DNA of 64,000 bases from Chrysomallon squamiferum (lineage: Eukaryota > Mollusca > Gastropoda > Neomphalida > Peltospiridae), in the NCBI GenBank assembly GCA_012295275.1, contig CM022679.1, positions 186,001 to 250,000 of the forward strand. The letters are read 5' to 3'. The notes beneath the pieces are model-generated. The model saw only the letters and a list, made by a program, of their open reading frames with translations. It ran no database searches and was not told where the DNA came from. This document shows, one piece after another, positions 45,801 to 57,961 of this stretch. A program made the translations under genes and the position numbers. The first letter of the stretch is position 1, and every line of letters starts with the position of its first letter.

Positions 45801-48800
45801 ATTTTGAATCATTACTTTTAATAAATGTCGACTAAAGAAGAAGAAAAAATAATTATAAATAAATGAATAACTGACTAACTAACTACCTAAATAAATAAAT
45901 GAATATATAATGTTGGTTATAATTGTTTGTTATGTGTTTAAAGTTTGTTTGTTTCAGCTCAGTGTATCAATAAGTTGACATTTCTGAATCGGAATCCTGA
46001 GATGCCAGCTGTGTTAAACCCACCAGGTGACATTTTAAATATTTTATAAAACATAAATAAATACGTTTATTTTAATTTAGGATTTTAACTTTAATTTTTT
46101 TAGTTAATTTATTTATTTAATTATTATTTTTCCTTTTCTTTTTTTTTTAGATCTTCATCCGTGTATTTTGAAGAGAAACATTTGGGCACCACGCGATGGT
46201 TTTACAACAATTAAAAATATTCCATTAAGCAAGTATGAAGTTATACAGTTTATATGAGGCAGTAGATTTGTAATTACTTTTAGACTGTTTTGAGAAATAT
46301 AGAGTAAATCTGTTACATAATTTGTTACTCACTGACGTCAGTATTTGTTTAAAACTGCAAACAGATAAATAAAATGTGAAATAATCCTCACAAAATTTTC
46401 ACACTTTTAATTCTTTTATATTATTTTAAGAAAAGTCACTTTTTATATATTACTTGTTGATAAACTGTTACACTGTAAGTTAGTTGTTGAACTGACCTAG
46501 GTTGTGGGTAGTTTGTAAAACAGTTGGTTTTAAAAGATGAGATGTCTATAAGTCGGAACATGTTGCTGTACAATAAAACTTCTCCAACAGTGACATTATT
46601 TTAGAATTAGATTGTATAAATGGTCTTCAGTTAAAAGTTAATGTATTGACTGCTAGCTTTAAGCTGTATTTCAGTTGTGAAAGTCCAGGAAGAACACATG
46701 ATTTTAAAGAAAAGACCAAGAATGGAATATATCAACACATCAGTCATTCTTAGAAAACACAAAGAAAAACTGAGGTATATGATCAAAAGAAAGAAAGCCA
46801 GTTTAGAAGAGAAGATTCAGCAGGAAGTGAATGTAAATTTACAGATTTTATTAAATTTATGACAAGTGTTGTTTAAGAATGTCCACACACAGTCTGACTG
46901 TGATGGGGAATGAAATATAAGAACATCTCTGAGTGAAATCATTTTGACGTAACATGTTATACAATTTGAATTTTCTCTCATTATTTCTCTTTCTTAAACT
47001 TTGTATTTTAGCAAGAGGTAGCAGATGCAGTCAGAGAACGAGATTTTCTGAAGAAAGAAGAAATAAAACGAAGACGTTTGAGTGAATCTGACTCACAGCT
47101 GTGTCATTTGTGTAAGAAACAAATAGATGAAACAGAGTAAGTGTATTATTGTGACACACACATATATATATATATACATATGCACACACACATGTATATA
47201 CAAACATACATAGGGGTCATTCCGTGTCAAATCACCCAAAAAAAAAAGAAATTTAAACCCGACCGTCTCAGATTTTTATGAAACTTGGTATACTTGTTGA
47301 CTGGGATCCCACAGCACCAAATATGAAATTTTAGCTCAATCAGACCAGTGGTGTGGGAGATACGGCCCTCTGAATTTTGAGATTTTTGCCAAAAATGGGT
47401 GTGACCACCAACCTTAGAACCCTCATATCTCAGGAACTACTGGGCCAATCTTCATAAAATTGGTATTGTTAGAAAGGCAAAATGACAAGGATACCAAATC
47501 TGCCATTTTTGTTTAGTTTGGAAAATATTGGAGTACCTTGACCTTTTGACCTTTGCTATGACCGTGAAATTGACCGTGTGGATCACGTGATCTTGAGATG
47601 ACCTTTATTGAAATTTAATCTCCCACATGTTAACTAAAACATATAAAAGTTTCCTGGGTATAATATTTTTTGTTTAGCCACAATATAGATTTAAAAAATG
47701 CACATACATGAAAATAACACCTTTTCAGCCATTAACATCTGATTAACTAAAACCTGAATGATCAATTCTGGATGCTAGGAATCACCATCTCTCTTGATCA
47801 TCGAGTAAGACATTGTAGGCCTACATGTATGCATAAAGTTCACATATAAAAGTTTCCTGGGTATAATATTTTTTATATATTTTTATGTGTCTGTATGTAT
47901 GTATACATGTGTATGTGAGTGTGTACACATAAACACACACACACACTCACAAACATATATATACTCATACATTGCTACCTGCTAATAAGCAATCAAATTG
48001 AAAATGAATTTAAAAACAAAAATTTAACAAGATATCACACACAAGGTTAGAGACATTTCTGTTTCTGTAGATTGTTTGTGGACTGTGAACTCTGCTCAGC
48101 CTGGTTTCATGGTTCGTGTGTTGGTCTCACTACTGTAACATATCTCAAGTACATGGAAGCTTTCCTCTGTAAAGAGTGTAAAGAACAGCAAGACAGCACA
48201 TACCAGCAACTTCACTGTATTTGTAGAACACCTCTAGATGATGGAAAGTAAGTCTTAATTTTAAACTTTGCAAAATTCTACATTTGAAAGGAAATCTGAA
48301 TTTCGAACTTTGTAAGAATTTCGAGAATTTAATTGCAAGTTTCTTGGGAAGAAAAGTTGTTTCTCTTTTTGGTAGTTTTTATTATATTGTTATTTTTTTT
48401 ATACCTATAAATAAAACTGAATGTGTTATTAGAATATTGAAATTAGCTTAAATAAATGGTGTAATCGACGATCACTTGTCTCAGTTTAGAGATCTACACT
48501 AAAAGTGATTTCTAGAATAAAACACACAGCTGTACTCTGACTATAGTTTGTAGATGCAACTAGTGTTAATACTGTCATAGAAGTTTGGCAGGTATGAGCT
48601 GATCACTGGAACAGTTCATTTACAACATAAGAATATAAAGATGGTTTTGATTGTTTCAGGTTTTACGTAGGCTGTGATGAGTGTCAGGGCTGGTTTCACG
48701 GATCATGTGTGGGCATCACTGAAGAAAGAGCCAACAAAATAGACTTCTATACGTGTCCTCTCTGTCTGGGAAAGAAAAAAGATGTGAAAAAAAAACATTT

Positions 48801-49613
48801 CTTAACAGACTCTGATTATGAGAGGCTTTGGGATCTTGTTTGTAATGTTAAGGTATGAGAAATGATGTTGTTAGTTTTTTTATGTCACTACCAGTATGAA
48901 ACCTGATACTGCTTCATACTGCATGTTTTACTGGACTTTCTTGTCTTTCACACAGTATTTAGTTATTAAATTACTAAGTAGTGTTATGGATTTTAAATGA
49001 AAATATAGTATTGCTAGTTTTAAATGACACTTATAAATTTTGTTTCAGAATCACAAGATGTCAAAAACACTCAAAGTTACAAATGTCACAGCTGAAGATC
49101 CTCATGGTTATGTTGTAGAAACTCGAACTGTAGGTTTGTTAAATTTTGTAAATTTTAAATATACTCAGTGGTTTGTTATACTTTGTAATATAGACATATT
49201 AAATATATCCAGTGGGCATTATATTTTGTAAACCTGATATATTTTAAATATACTCAATGGGTTTATTATATTTTCAGATAATAAAAAGATTAGTTACTTT
49301 GCAAGATACTGTAATTTTTAGCTTTAATAATTATTAATAGGTTTGTTATATTTTGTAATAGTTGGTGTGTTATATTCTAAAAAATACAGTAGGTATATTA
49401 TTGAAAAATGTGTTTTTAACTTCAGATCTGAGTGTTGTTGAAAAGAGACTTATTTTAAAACATTACGACACACTTGCTGACTTTGTACATGACATGACAA
49501 CGATGTTTCACAACTGCAGAATGAAACACACGAGCAGTTCAGCACCGTATCAGTGTGCAGAAATCCTAGAATCTTTCTTTGTTCAGAGACTGAAATCACT
49601 GAGAATAAAATAA
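42582..49613 (+). CDS. Short BPTF-like protein: tandem PHD fingers and a degenerate bromodomain
   Basis: A compact relative of the C-terminus of BPTF, the NURF chromatin-remodelling subunit. Twelve exons give an intact 563-aa frame: 42582-42603, 43035-43121, 43321-43603, 45047-45273, 45958-46026, 46151-46228, 46675-46832, 47012-47136, 48071-48247, 48660-48852, 49049-49133, 49426-49613. Exon 6 keeps frame only with a GC-AG intron (A|GCAAGT). Residues 46-118 carry five psi-K-x-E motifs. A basic helix (about 262-330) leads into PHD1 (C339, C342, C355, C358, H363, C366, C383, C386) and PHD2 (C399, C401, C414, C417, H422, C425, C441, C444); all zinc ligands are present. The bromodomain (about 455-560) keeps its helices but lacks the WPF shelf (SKT instead), and the acetyl-lysine Asn is His536. 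Typical BPTF exceeds 2,500 aa, and a canonical copy ends at 62746 on the other strand. Function is unknown. Confidence 0.85.
43640..44745. repeat. 1.1 kb minisatellite in intron 3 of the BPTF-like gene
   Basis: About 28-bp units based on GTGTTCATGTGTTTGTGTAC plus TAGTTCTT, with variants (CTAGCTC, CTACCTC, CTAGATC). A longer block, including GTGTCCCTGTTCTTGTGTTC and GTTAGTGTACTAGCTC, occurs twice about 300 bases apart, giving a higher-order repeat. The array begins about 35 bases after the donor of exon 3. Confidence 0.95.
47212..47880. mobile_element. Unclassified interspersed-repeat candidate in intron 8 of the BPTF-like gene
   Basis: A block distinctly richer in G/C and in non-intronic vocabulary than its surroundings, opening GGGTCATTCCGTGTCAAATC and containing GACCTTTGACCTTT-like and GATCACGTGATCTTGAGATG words. 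ACATATAAAAGTTTCCTGGGTATAATATTTTT-like text occurs near 47638 and again near 47843 (shared core AAAGTTTCCTGGGTATAATA). No long frame is seen. The abrupt compositional edges suggest an inserted repeat; family unknown. Confidence 0.4.
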
Positions 49614-49619
49614 TACAGT

Positions 49620-49940
49620 GATCATTATCTTATCATCAATGTCTTCATCATTGTCTTATCATCTGTATGGTGATCGTTATTTTATCATCAGTATAGTGAT
49701 TATTATCATGTCATCGGTATGATCATTTTATTATCAGTATAGTGATAATTATTTTACCATCAGTATAGTGATCATTATATTATCAATATGGTGATCATTA
49801 TCTTATCAGTATAGTGATCATTACCATAACAGTATAGCTATCATTATTTTATCATCAGTATAGTGATCATTATCTTATCATCAGTGTATTGATCGTTATT
49901 GTATCATCAGTATTGTGACTTTGTTTTATCATCATTAGAG
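49620..49940. repeat. About 26-bp array in the 3' UTR of the BPTF-like gene
   Basis: Degenerate units of AGTATAGTGATCATTATCTT and ATCATC, starting about 7 bases after the stop codon. It would be transcribed as part of the 3' UTR if the AATAAA at 50186 is used. Confidence 0.8.
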
Positions 49941-51518
49941 GTTATGAAAATTGCACTATGTAATTAGTGAGATTACTTTAATCATCACTTTTGATCTTGT
50001 TATAACTTGTTAAATTATCTTATTTTCTAATTGGTAAATATTTTATAATTTATTACGAGTAATAATACACGTTTCAGTTACTAAGGTTAATAGTGATGTT
50101 TGTTCAATGGATTTTAACAGCACAGTCATTTCACATTTAAGTAGGTTATCTTCAATCTCAAATTGTGTCATCATGTCTTCTGATAAATAAACTACAATTT
50201 ATTTAATATATAAAGATTATGAAACTGCAGATGTTACATGGATAATACAGTTAATTTTAAAAAACATGATGTTATTAATATGTATTTATACTGTGAGGAC
50301 ATAATGTACTACATATAAAACACACTTTGATGAGGTGACTGTGCTAAATGAAAACTTTGAAAATGTTAACTTTCATATATACAACATTTTATTAATTTTG
50401 AGTTTTTGTTTCTTAAAGAGCTGCTTGTGATAATTATTTTGAGTGTGTGAGACAGTGATTTAAAGTAAATTATCAGTTTGTGAGTTACAAGCAAATTAAA
50501 CACAAGTTTATGATAATTATGACTAATTGTCTTATTGTTAGTATATGCAAACATGTGCATATGTGTTTAACTGTTTCTTTGATCAGTGCACTTTGTCAAA
50601 TCTGAAACTTTTAAAAGTTAACTTTATGAAAATGTTCTCATTTGAACGCACAAAGCATTCTGTTTTAACATAATATTTAACATTTAATTACAGCTTTTGG
50701 CATTTTAATGTTCACTGACGGAATTGTTCATTGTTTTAAACTGTTTTGTTTGTTAAATCAGCAACTTTGTGTGTTATTATTTGGCATTAGCTAAAATACA
50801 TTAAAAAATAGATGTGATGATGATGATAAATTAATATCAACAACAACAGTAATAATAAATTAAAATTTTATATAAACTGATTCTGTATGCTATTTTTAAA
50901 ACATGTTGGCAATTTTTATTTATTTTATATATTTATATATCTGTCTTGCTGTATGTCTGTCTGTTTAAATGATATTAATACTGTTATTGAACTGAAATGT
51001 TAATAAATGTTTGACTGTCGATTTTTGAGTCTGTTTAAAGAAACAAAATGGTATGTTTTAAAAAGATGAAATCAGTTAGAAATGGATTATTAAATTATTA
51101 GTGTTTAATTTTTCAGAGAATCTGGAATGTTTTTCAGGTATTTATCATTATTTATTTTATAAATTCATTAGACTTGTTCCTAAATACATGTCACAAACCT
51201 ATACATAAAAAATGTTAATATTAATTAATTAAAAATTTGTTTCATTTCAAATATAAATCTGAAATGTATGGCTTTGGGGCTATTTTCTGTTATAGGCAAT
51301 TCCCCAGTTATCAATGAATGTTACCCCAAAAAAAAAAAAAAATATTGAAAATGGTGAACATCCTGTATTTAAAAACTCAAAACATAGCACACATTTTGTG
51401 CAGAAAGTATCACACTATATTTAATTTATAATTCATGGTAAAATTCTAGAACTCTCAGAAATTTAAAATGATTCCATCACACCTATTTGACCAAATATAT
51501 CTGCCAAAACTTACCCTG

Positions 51519-52030
51519 TTATCAAAAACTGGAAAGTGTTCTCTGAGAACTGTCACATAATTAAGCTAACCTTTATATAAATAAAATATATTACACTATC
51601 AAAATTAAAGACTGTAAAGTATTCTGTGAGACCTATCACGTAATTAAACTAACCTGTATATAAATAAAATCTGTTAAAGAAACTATCAATATTAAAGACT
51701 GGAAAGTGTTCTCTGAGAACTATCACGTAATTAAGCTAAGAGTATATAAATAAAATATATTACACAAACTATCAATATTAAAGACTGTGAAGTGTTCTCT
51801 GAGAACTTCACGTAATTAAGCTAAGAGTATATAAATAAAATATATTACACAAACTATCAATATTAAAGACAGTAAAATGTTCTCTGAGAACTATCACATA
51901 ATTATCCAACAGCATATATATATAATATATTACACAAACTATCAATATTAAAGACTGGAAAGTGTTCTCTGAGAACTATCACGTAATTAAGCCAACAGTA
52001 TATAAATAAAATATATTACACAAACTATCA
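51519..52030. repeat. 86-bp tandem array upstream of ATG12
   Basis: Six copies containing AAAGACTGGAAAGTGTTCTC, TGAGAACTATCACGTAATTA and TATATAAATAAAATATATTA. Copies differ at several positions. The array ends about 520 bases before the ATG12 start. Confidence 0.9.
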
Positions 52031-52332
52031 GCAAACTGATTGAAGCATAATGCGCGCATACATCACACAAACGAATGAACCATATACTTTTTCTTTCAAG
52101 AAAATACATACTTTTAAGATTAAAAATAAAATAATTGGCGTTAAGTGGTGTTGGTCATTCATCGGGGTAAACTCACACAAACATGCACGAACATAAACAC
52201 ACACGTCAATTTTAAATTGTCAGTTTTACTTTAACGATTTAGGTCATGGAAAAGCACGGAGGAAAGATTTAAAAATAAAATAAATAGAACAGAATGCAAT
52301 AAAATGCAATAAAATAAAAAATAGTTAAAAAG

Positions 52333-52363
<31 letters not shown>

Positions 52364-52552
52364 GTGTAAAACATCATAAAATAGTTTGACCGGAAATGAA
52401 TGTGAAAATGCATTTTGAGGAAGTCAACTTTAATTCCAGAAATCCATATTAAATTTTCAGATGCTGGCGAAAATAAATTCATATGCTGAACAAACTTATT
52501 TATTTGTTTCTTTTATAACTGGAATACTGTGATCCACACTTGAGGAATTTAG

Positions 52553-54121
52553 ATGACGGAGAACAGGGTTTTAAATGCTGCGGAACATAAAACCAAATCT
52601 AGTTATTTTGTGACGATGTCTGATGCGGAAGAACAATCGTCTACTTCTAAACTAAGCAATGAAACGCCACTTCATACAGACGATAAAAGTAGTGACACAT
52701 CATCAACAGATCAAGCACAGACCATAGACTCACAAAATAAAGGAAGTCCCAAACTTACGAAGTCTAAGATTGATAAAAGCACCAAGGGAGATAAAGGTTT
52801 AGTCTAAAATAACGATAATAAAATTACTTATTAATTTAGTGTTTACTATATTATATATAATAATAACCGAGTATATATGTAATTTGAATATTAGTTTTAA
52901 AATCATTTTTGGTTTATTCATTGCAAAAGGCGCACTCTGTCAGTTACTCATAATCGTGACTACAATAACTAATCCATAACATACATACAAAATTAAGGTC
53001 ACTTTGCAATAATTTTAATAAATGGATGGATATATTTATGCATTTCATCTTGATCATTATTTATATCTATCTGAGTATTAAAAAAAATATATATATATAT
53101 ATATATATATGTAGAAATAATAATAATCATCATCATCATAATAATTAAAAAATATAAATAAATGTTACTTTTTTAAACATTTTCTTTTAATGATTTTTAT
53201 TGTTTCAGTTGATATCTTGTTAAAAGCTACAGGAGATGCACCAATTCTGAAAACAAAAAAATGGTCAGTTTTTCGAACAAAAAAAATAAATTGGGTGTGT
53301 GAATTTATCAAAAAATTGATGAAGTTGAATTCCTCTGATTCTCTGGTGAGTTTTATTATATTTTGACTGATTTCATTGTTAACATTTGTGTAATTTGTAA
53401 GTTTCATTATTGATGACATTTTACATGTGACATATCTGTTTCCATTTCACAAGCTAGACTTACCAACTTTCTTAGTAGCAAGGAATCTTTTCTGTGCACT
53501 CAGACATGAGGTTTAATGTTTGCCTAAGATATAAATGAGTTTTTAATTTGTAACTTACTGCAGAAGTGTTGTTTTCAGTTTTTCTATGTGAACCAGTCTT
53601 TTTCACCATCCCCGGACACAGAGGTTGGAGTTCTGTTTGATGTGAGTACAGTTAAATCTCTACATTATTTCTTTTGTAACACCAGTGAAATAAATTAGCA
53701 TCTACATTTGATATTAAGAAAAACAAATTGAAAACAGAGAATATCAGTTTCTGAGTTACTAAAACATTCATCTGACAATAATTTTGTTTTGTAACTGGAT
53801 TTTTTATTATGCTTAGCCAATATTTGCAACTCAGTGAAGACATTCTGTGGACAGTTTCATAACGTCAAATATAATTAAATATAATAAACTGTAACAATTA
53901 ATAGTAATATTTTCAACTTGGCATCAAAATCTTCATTTTTAATTTTTTTCTGATAAACATTAAGCAGAGTTTAACTTTTGTTAAGATATTGATTTCTATA
54001 CATTTTACACATTATAATTTTTTTTTATAGTAGAGAATGATTATTTTTATTTTTATTTCAGTGTTTTGGAAGTGATGGAAAGTTAGTTTTACATTACTGT
54101 CGGAGCCAGGCATGGGGCTGA
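52553..54121 (+). CDS. ATG12: Ubiquitin-like autophagy protein ATG12
   Basis: Ubiquitin-like modifier conjugated through its C-terminal glycine to ATG5 (via ATG7 and ATG10); the conjugate with ATG16L1 drives LC3 lipidation. Four exons: 52553-52796, 53209-53345, 53579-53641, 54062-54121; 167 aa from the first ATG. A second in-frame ATG at 52616 (MSDAEEQ) would give 146 aa, closer to the 140 aa of human ATG12, so either start is possible. After a Ser/Thr/Asp-rich disordered N-terminus the ubiquitin fold begins VDILLKATGDAPILKTKKW and continues FYVNQSFSPSPDTEVGVLFD and CFGSDGKLVLHYCRSQAWG. The protein ends on the naked glycine (Gly167), as required, with no peptide to remove. Lies tail to tail with CHMP6. 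Confidence 0.97.
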
Positions 54122-55425
54122 TACATTATCTGAAGCTAATATATTTTAATTTACATTAAAGTGACAGAGGGACTAAAATGTTAGTTTTTATTTAACTGTG
54201 ATCAGTTGTCTGGCAACAACATATTTATTGTTAAATTTAAAATTGTATACATTTAAGATTTCGAAAACCTGCAAGTATTTAATACGATACAGATATGTGT
54301 TATTTGATATCACTGAAATCGTACTTTAAAATCAAAGTGCTAATGATTGTACCTGATTACAGGATAATATTTCATTACACAATAATTAATAATAAATCTT
54401 ATGTTTTCTTTGCTTTAATACTACAGAATGAAATATTAAAATAAATAGATGTGTTTTAAAATAATCAAATGCAATGTATTTATGTTGAGTACAAATGATT
54501 ATTTGTTGATGTGAAATTTGAAAAATAGTTGAAACTAATGTGCTAAAGATTTGAACCTGAAAATGCAAAATACATTTATAACAACAATGTTGTCAGTGCT
54601 GATTTCATCTTTATAAAGAAAAGAAAATATTTATGAACAATGGTTTTAATATATTATTTTTTATTTATTTACAACATATTTTATCCATATACTTATGTAC
54701 ATTATATGCAACTGAGTTTCTTCATTATCACTGGTTTTTCATGATTCAGCAATTAATATTATAAATAAAGAAAAAAGAAAGAAGAGAAGAAAAAACAAAC
54801 AAAAAACCACCTGAAAACAAAAGTCAAATAAAAAAATGTCTTAATAAATTACACGCTGAAATGTGTTTATCTGATTTTAAATACAAAATAGGAACATTCC
54901 TCTAAATTATTGCCATCTTTTAAAATTTAAACACTTTATAAACTACAAGAGGTTTCCAAACAAAGATATTTAATGTAGATATTAAAAGAAATATATATTA
55001 ATATGAAATTTTCCACAGTAACTACTTTATAAATTTGTTTGAAATGGCTATCAAAAATAATCATCTATCAACAACTAGTGATGGACACAGCTGTATGATT
55101 TGTATTTTTTTAAATGTGACCAGCACTTTGAATTTAAGAAGCAGCATTTGACAATTACAAATGTTTGAAATTTTGAACTGCCTCAGACTTCAATTAAAAC
55201 AAACATTGAAATGAACAATTCCTTTAGATCCACAGAAAAGGAAATGCTCAGTTAACAGTTACCCTTCAAGTTTAATTCATTCACATAAGTAGACTACTTC
55301 AAGAGCTGGTGAACCTTGTGAGTATGAAAAAATGCTGACTCTGATGTATCCTGTTATTTCACACACTGTGTTAACGTTCAGTTGAGTCGTGTAAAAGAAT
55401 TCTACATCTCATCCAGTGAGTCACA
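54122..55425. other. Tail-to-tail spacer, ATG12 and CHMP6 3' UTRs
   Basis: AT-rich, no exon. Plus-strand AATAAA near 54391 suits ATG12; minus-strand AATAAA sites near 54660 suit CHMP6, so the two 3' UTRs may come close or overlap. Confidence 0.55.
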
Positions 55426-57898
55426 TCACGATGCTTCCACTGCCTCCACTGGTCGTTTCTCAGACCGTTTCTTTTCTGAAGAACAATTAAAACATATATC
55501 TTGTTCTAAAAATAGCAGAACAAACACATTTAGTTATTTTACAGACAACAATCTGAATCAGGCTGATTCATTCACCTCACTACAGTACTTCTTCAGTGGT
55601 TTTTCTAATTGGTAAAGATACATTGAAACAGAATTTTTTTTTTAAACTGATTTTACTATTTTTTATTTTTATTTTTGTAAAATGTTTATATGTGTATATA
55701 TTTTTATATAAATACTAGTCTAAACACATAATAAAAACAGTTTTAATTTCTAACCTCCGATTTTGTCACCAGGCACTTCTGGTAAAATCAGTTTTTCTCC
55801 ATCTCCAGCAACTTCGGGCAAACTCTCCTGTAAAACAATTTTTAAACATTTTACATACACTGCAAATACATGGCCATACACATACATAATTTATGAATCT
55901 ATACACACACTATAAATACATGAGCATACACACACTAAAAATTCATGAACATTACACATAAACATTATATATTCTAAATATATAAACATGCACTGTAAGT
56001 CTACATAAGTAGTGTAAATTATAATTAAATTTATATAAATAATGTGAAGTATAAGTTATTTTAAATGTATAAACATATACACAGTAAATCCAAATCTTTG
56101 TGTGTAACACTAAATATGTAAAAAAATTATATACCTTGATAATTTCATCTAGTTCATTGAGTACGTCCTGTTCATCTTCCTCTGTCAAACCACCAGACAA
56201 CAATTCATCAATTTCCTAAAATATCAACAGAGATATCAATAAACTGCATTATCATCTTTCTTTATAACACAAATATCAATAAACATGTTATCAACTTTCA
56301 TTATAACACAAATATCAATAAACTTGTTATCAACTTTCTTTATAACAAACATCAATGAACTTTTTATAAACTTTCTTTATAACACAAATATCAATAAACT
56401 TGTTACCAACTTTCATTTTAACACAAATATCAATAAACTTGTTATAAACTTTCACTATAACACAAACATCAATAAACTTGTTATCAACATTCTTTATAAC
56501 AAAATATCAATGAACTTGTTATCAACATTCTTTATAACAAACATCAATAAACTTGTTATCAACATTCTTTAAACATAAATAACTGCACTAATATAATAAT
56601 AAATAATAAAATTTTAGGAATCAATCTTTCTGGCTTTGTTTACAAGTAAAATGAGATGTTACCTTTGAATAAAGTCTTGTGTGAAACCTTCATTTAATGT
56701 AAACACTTGAACATTTGTTGTTAAACTTACTCTTTGATATTCAATTCCTTCTCTTGTTTCGTCCATTATTCTTTCTACATTCTCTAAAGAAATGAGCTGA
56801 AATTAAAGGTTTATAATCTGTGTGTTAAATAAGAAAATGAAAAAAGTTAAGTAAATTAATTTACATTCTGATACAAAACAATACATAACAAACATCTTTT
56901 AAAGACATATGTGAACAAAACTGAGAAACTACAACAGAATATGTTTTGTGACACAACCAGCACAATGTAACTATAAAACATTTGTCAGTATATTGATAAT
57001 CAAAAACCTTTTCCCAAATTCTCACCTGCTATTTCATGTTGTTTTATGTTCAATGTTTTAGTACCAAGTATACAAGGAAACTGAATCTTTTAATATGATT
57101 ATTTACAACCTTATCAAAGCTGAAATACTGAATTTAATTTATTTATGTGTTAGTTACATTTAATAATTTACATGTAACAAGTTTTATGAAACACAAATGG
57201 TGTACCTGGTGCATTTTTTTGAGAGAAGCGTTTCCAATCTGGAGACCTTTCACAACTTCTGCTTCTATTTGAGCGAATTCTAAATCATGAACCTAGAGAA
57301 AGAAATACATTACAATAACAATAACAATAATATATATATATATATATATGTTTCAAACATTCACTGCCATTAATTACATTTATGTAGTATAAAAATAAAA
57401 ATAAAATACATTTATATAGTAGGAATTATAAGGAAGTGTGTACAGTGTGAATTATAAGTAAGTCTACAGACAGTGTGAATTAAAAGAGGTATACAGTGTG
57501 AATTATAATTAAGTCCATATAGGCCATGTGAATTACAATTAAGTTTACATAGACAGTGTGAATTGTAAGTACATTTATACACAGTGTGAATTGTAAGTCA
57601 GGTTATACTGATAGTGTGAATTGTAAGTAAGTTTATACAAATAGTGTGAATTGTAAGTAAGTTTATACAGATAGTGTGAATTGTAAGTAACTACCACACC
57701 ATTCACATGTATCAAAAGATACTGAGTAATAATCAGAACACCATACACATTATGTAAAGAATAACAACTCCCACCAACCAATTGTTGTATATTTTCTAAC
57801 TGTATGTCTGTTTTCTGAAGCAAGCCTTCCTGAAATTTCTTCTTTCTTAATAATAATTTGGCTTTTCTGAAAAGAAAAGAAATAATAATAATTAAATA

Positions 57899-57961
<63 letters not shown>

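Larger units (their letters stand above)
49614..52552. other. 3' UTR of the BPTF-like gene and spacer to ATG12
   Basis: No exon seen. Candidate poly(A) signals at 50186 and near 51002. An 86-bp tandem array occupies 51519-52030, and a T-run lies at 52335-52360 in the ATG12 upstream region. Confidence 0.6.

Noticed and set aside
42582-49613. Calling the BPTF-like gene a pseudogene because a junction near 46230 breaks frame
   Set aside because: A GC-AG intron with the strong GCAAGT donor restores the frame, and all other junctions and zinc ligands are intact.
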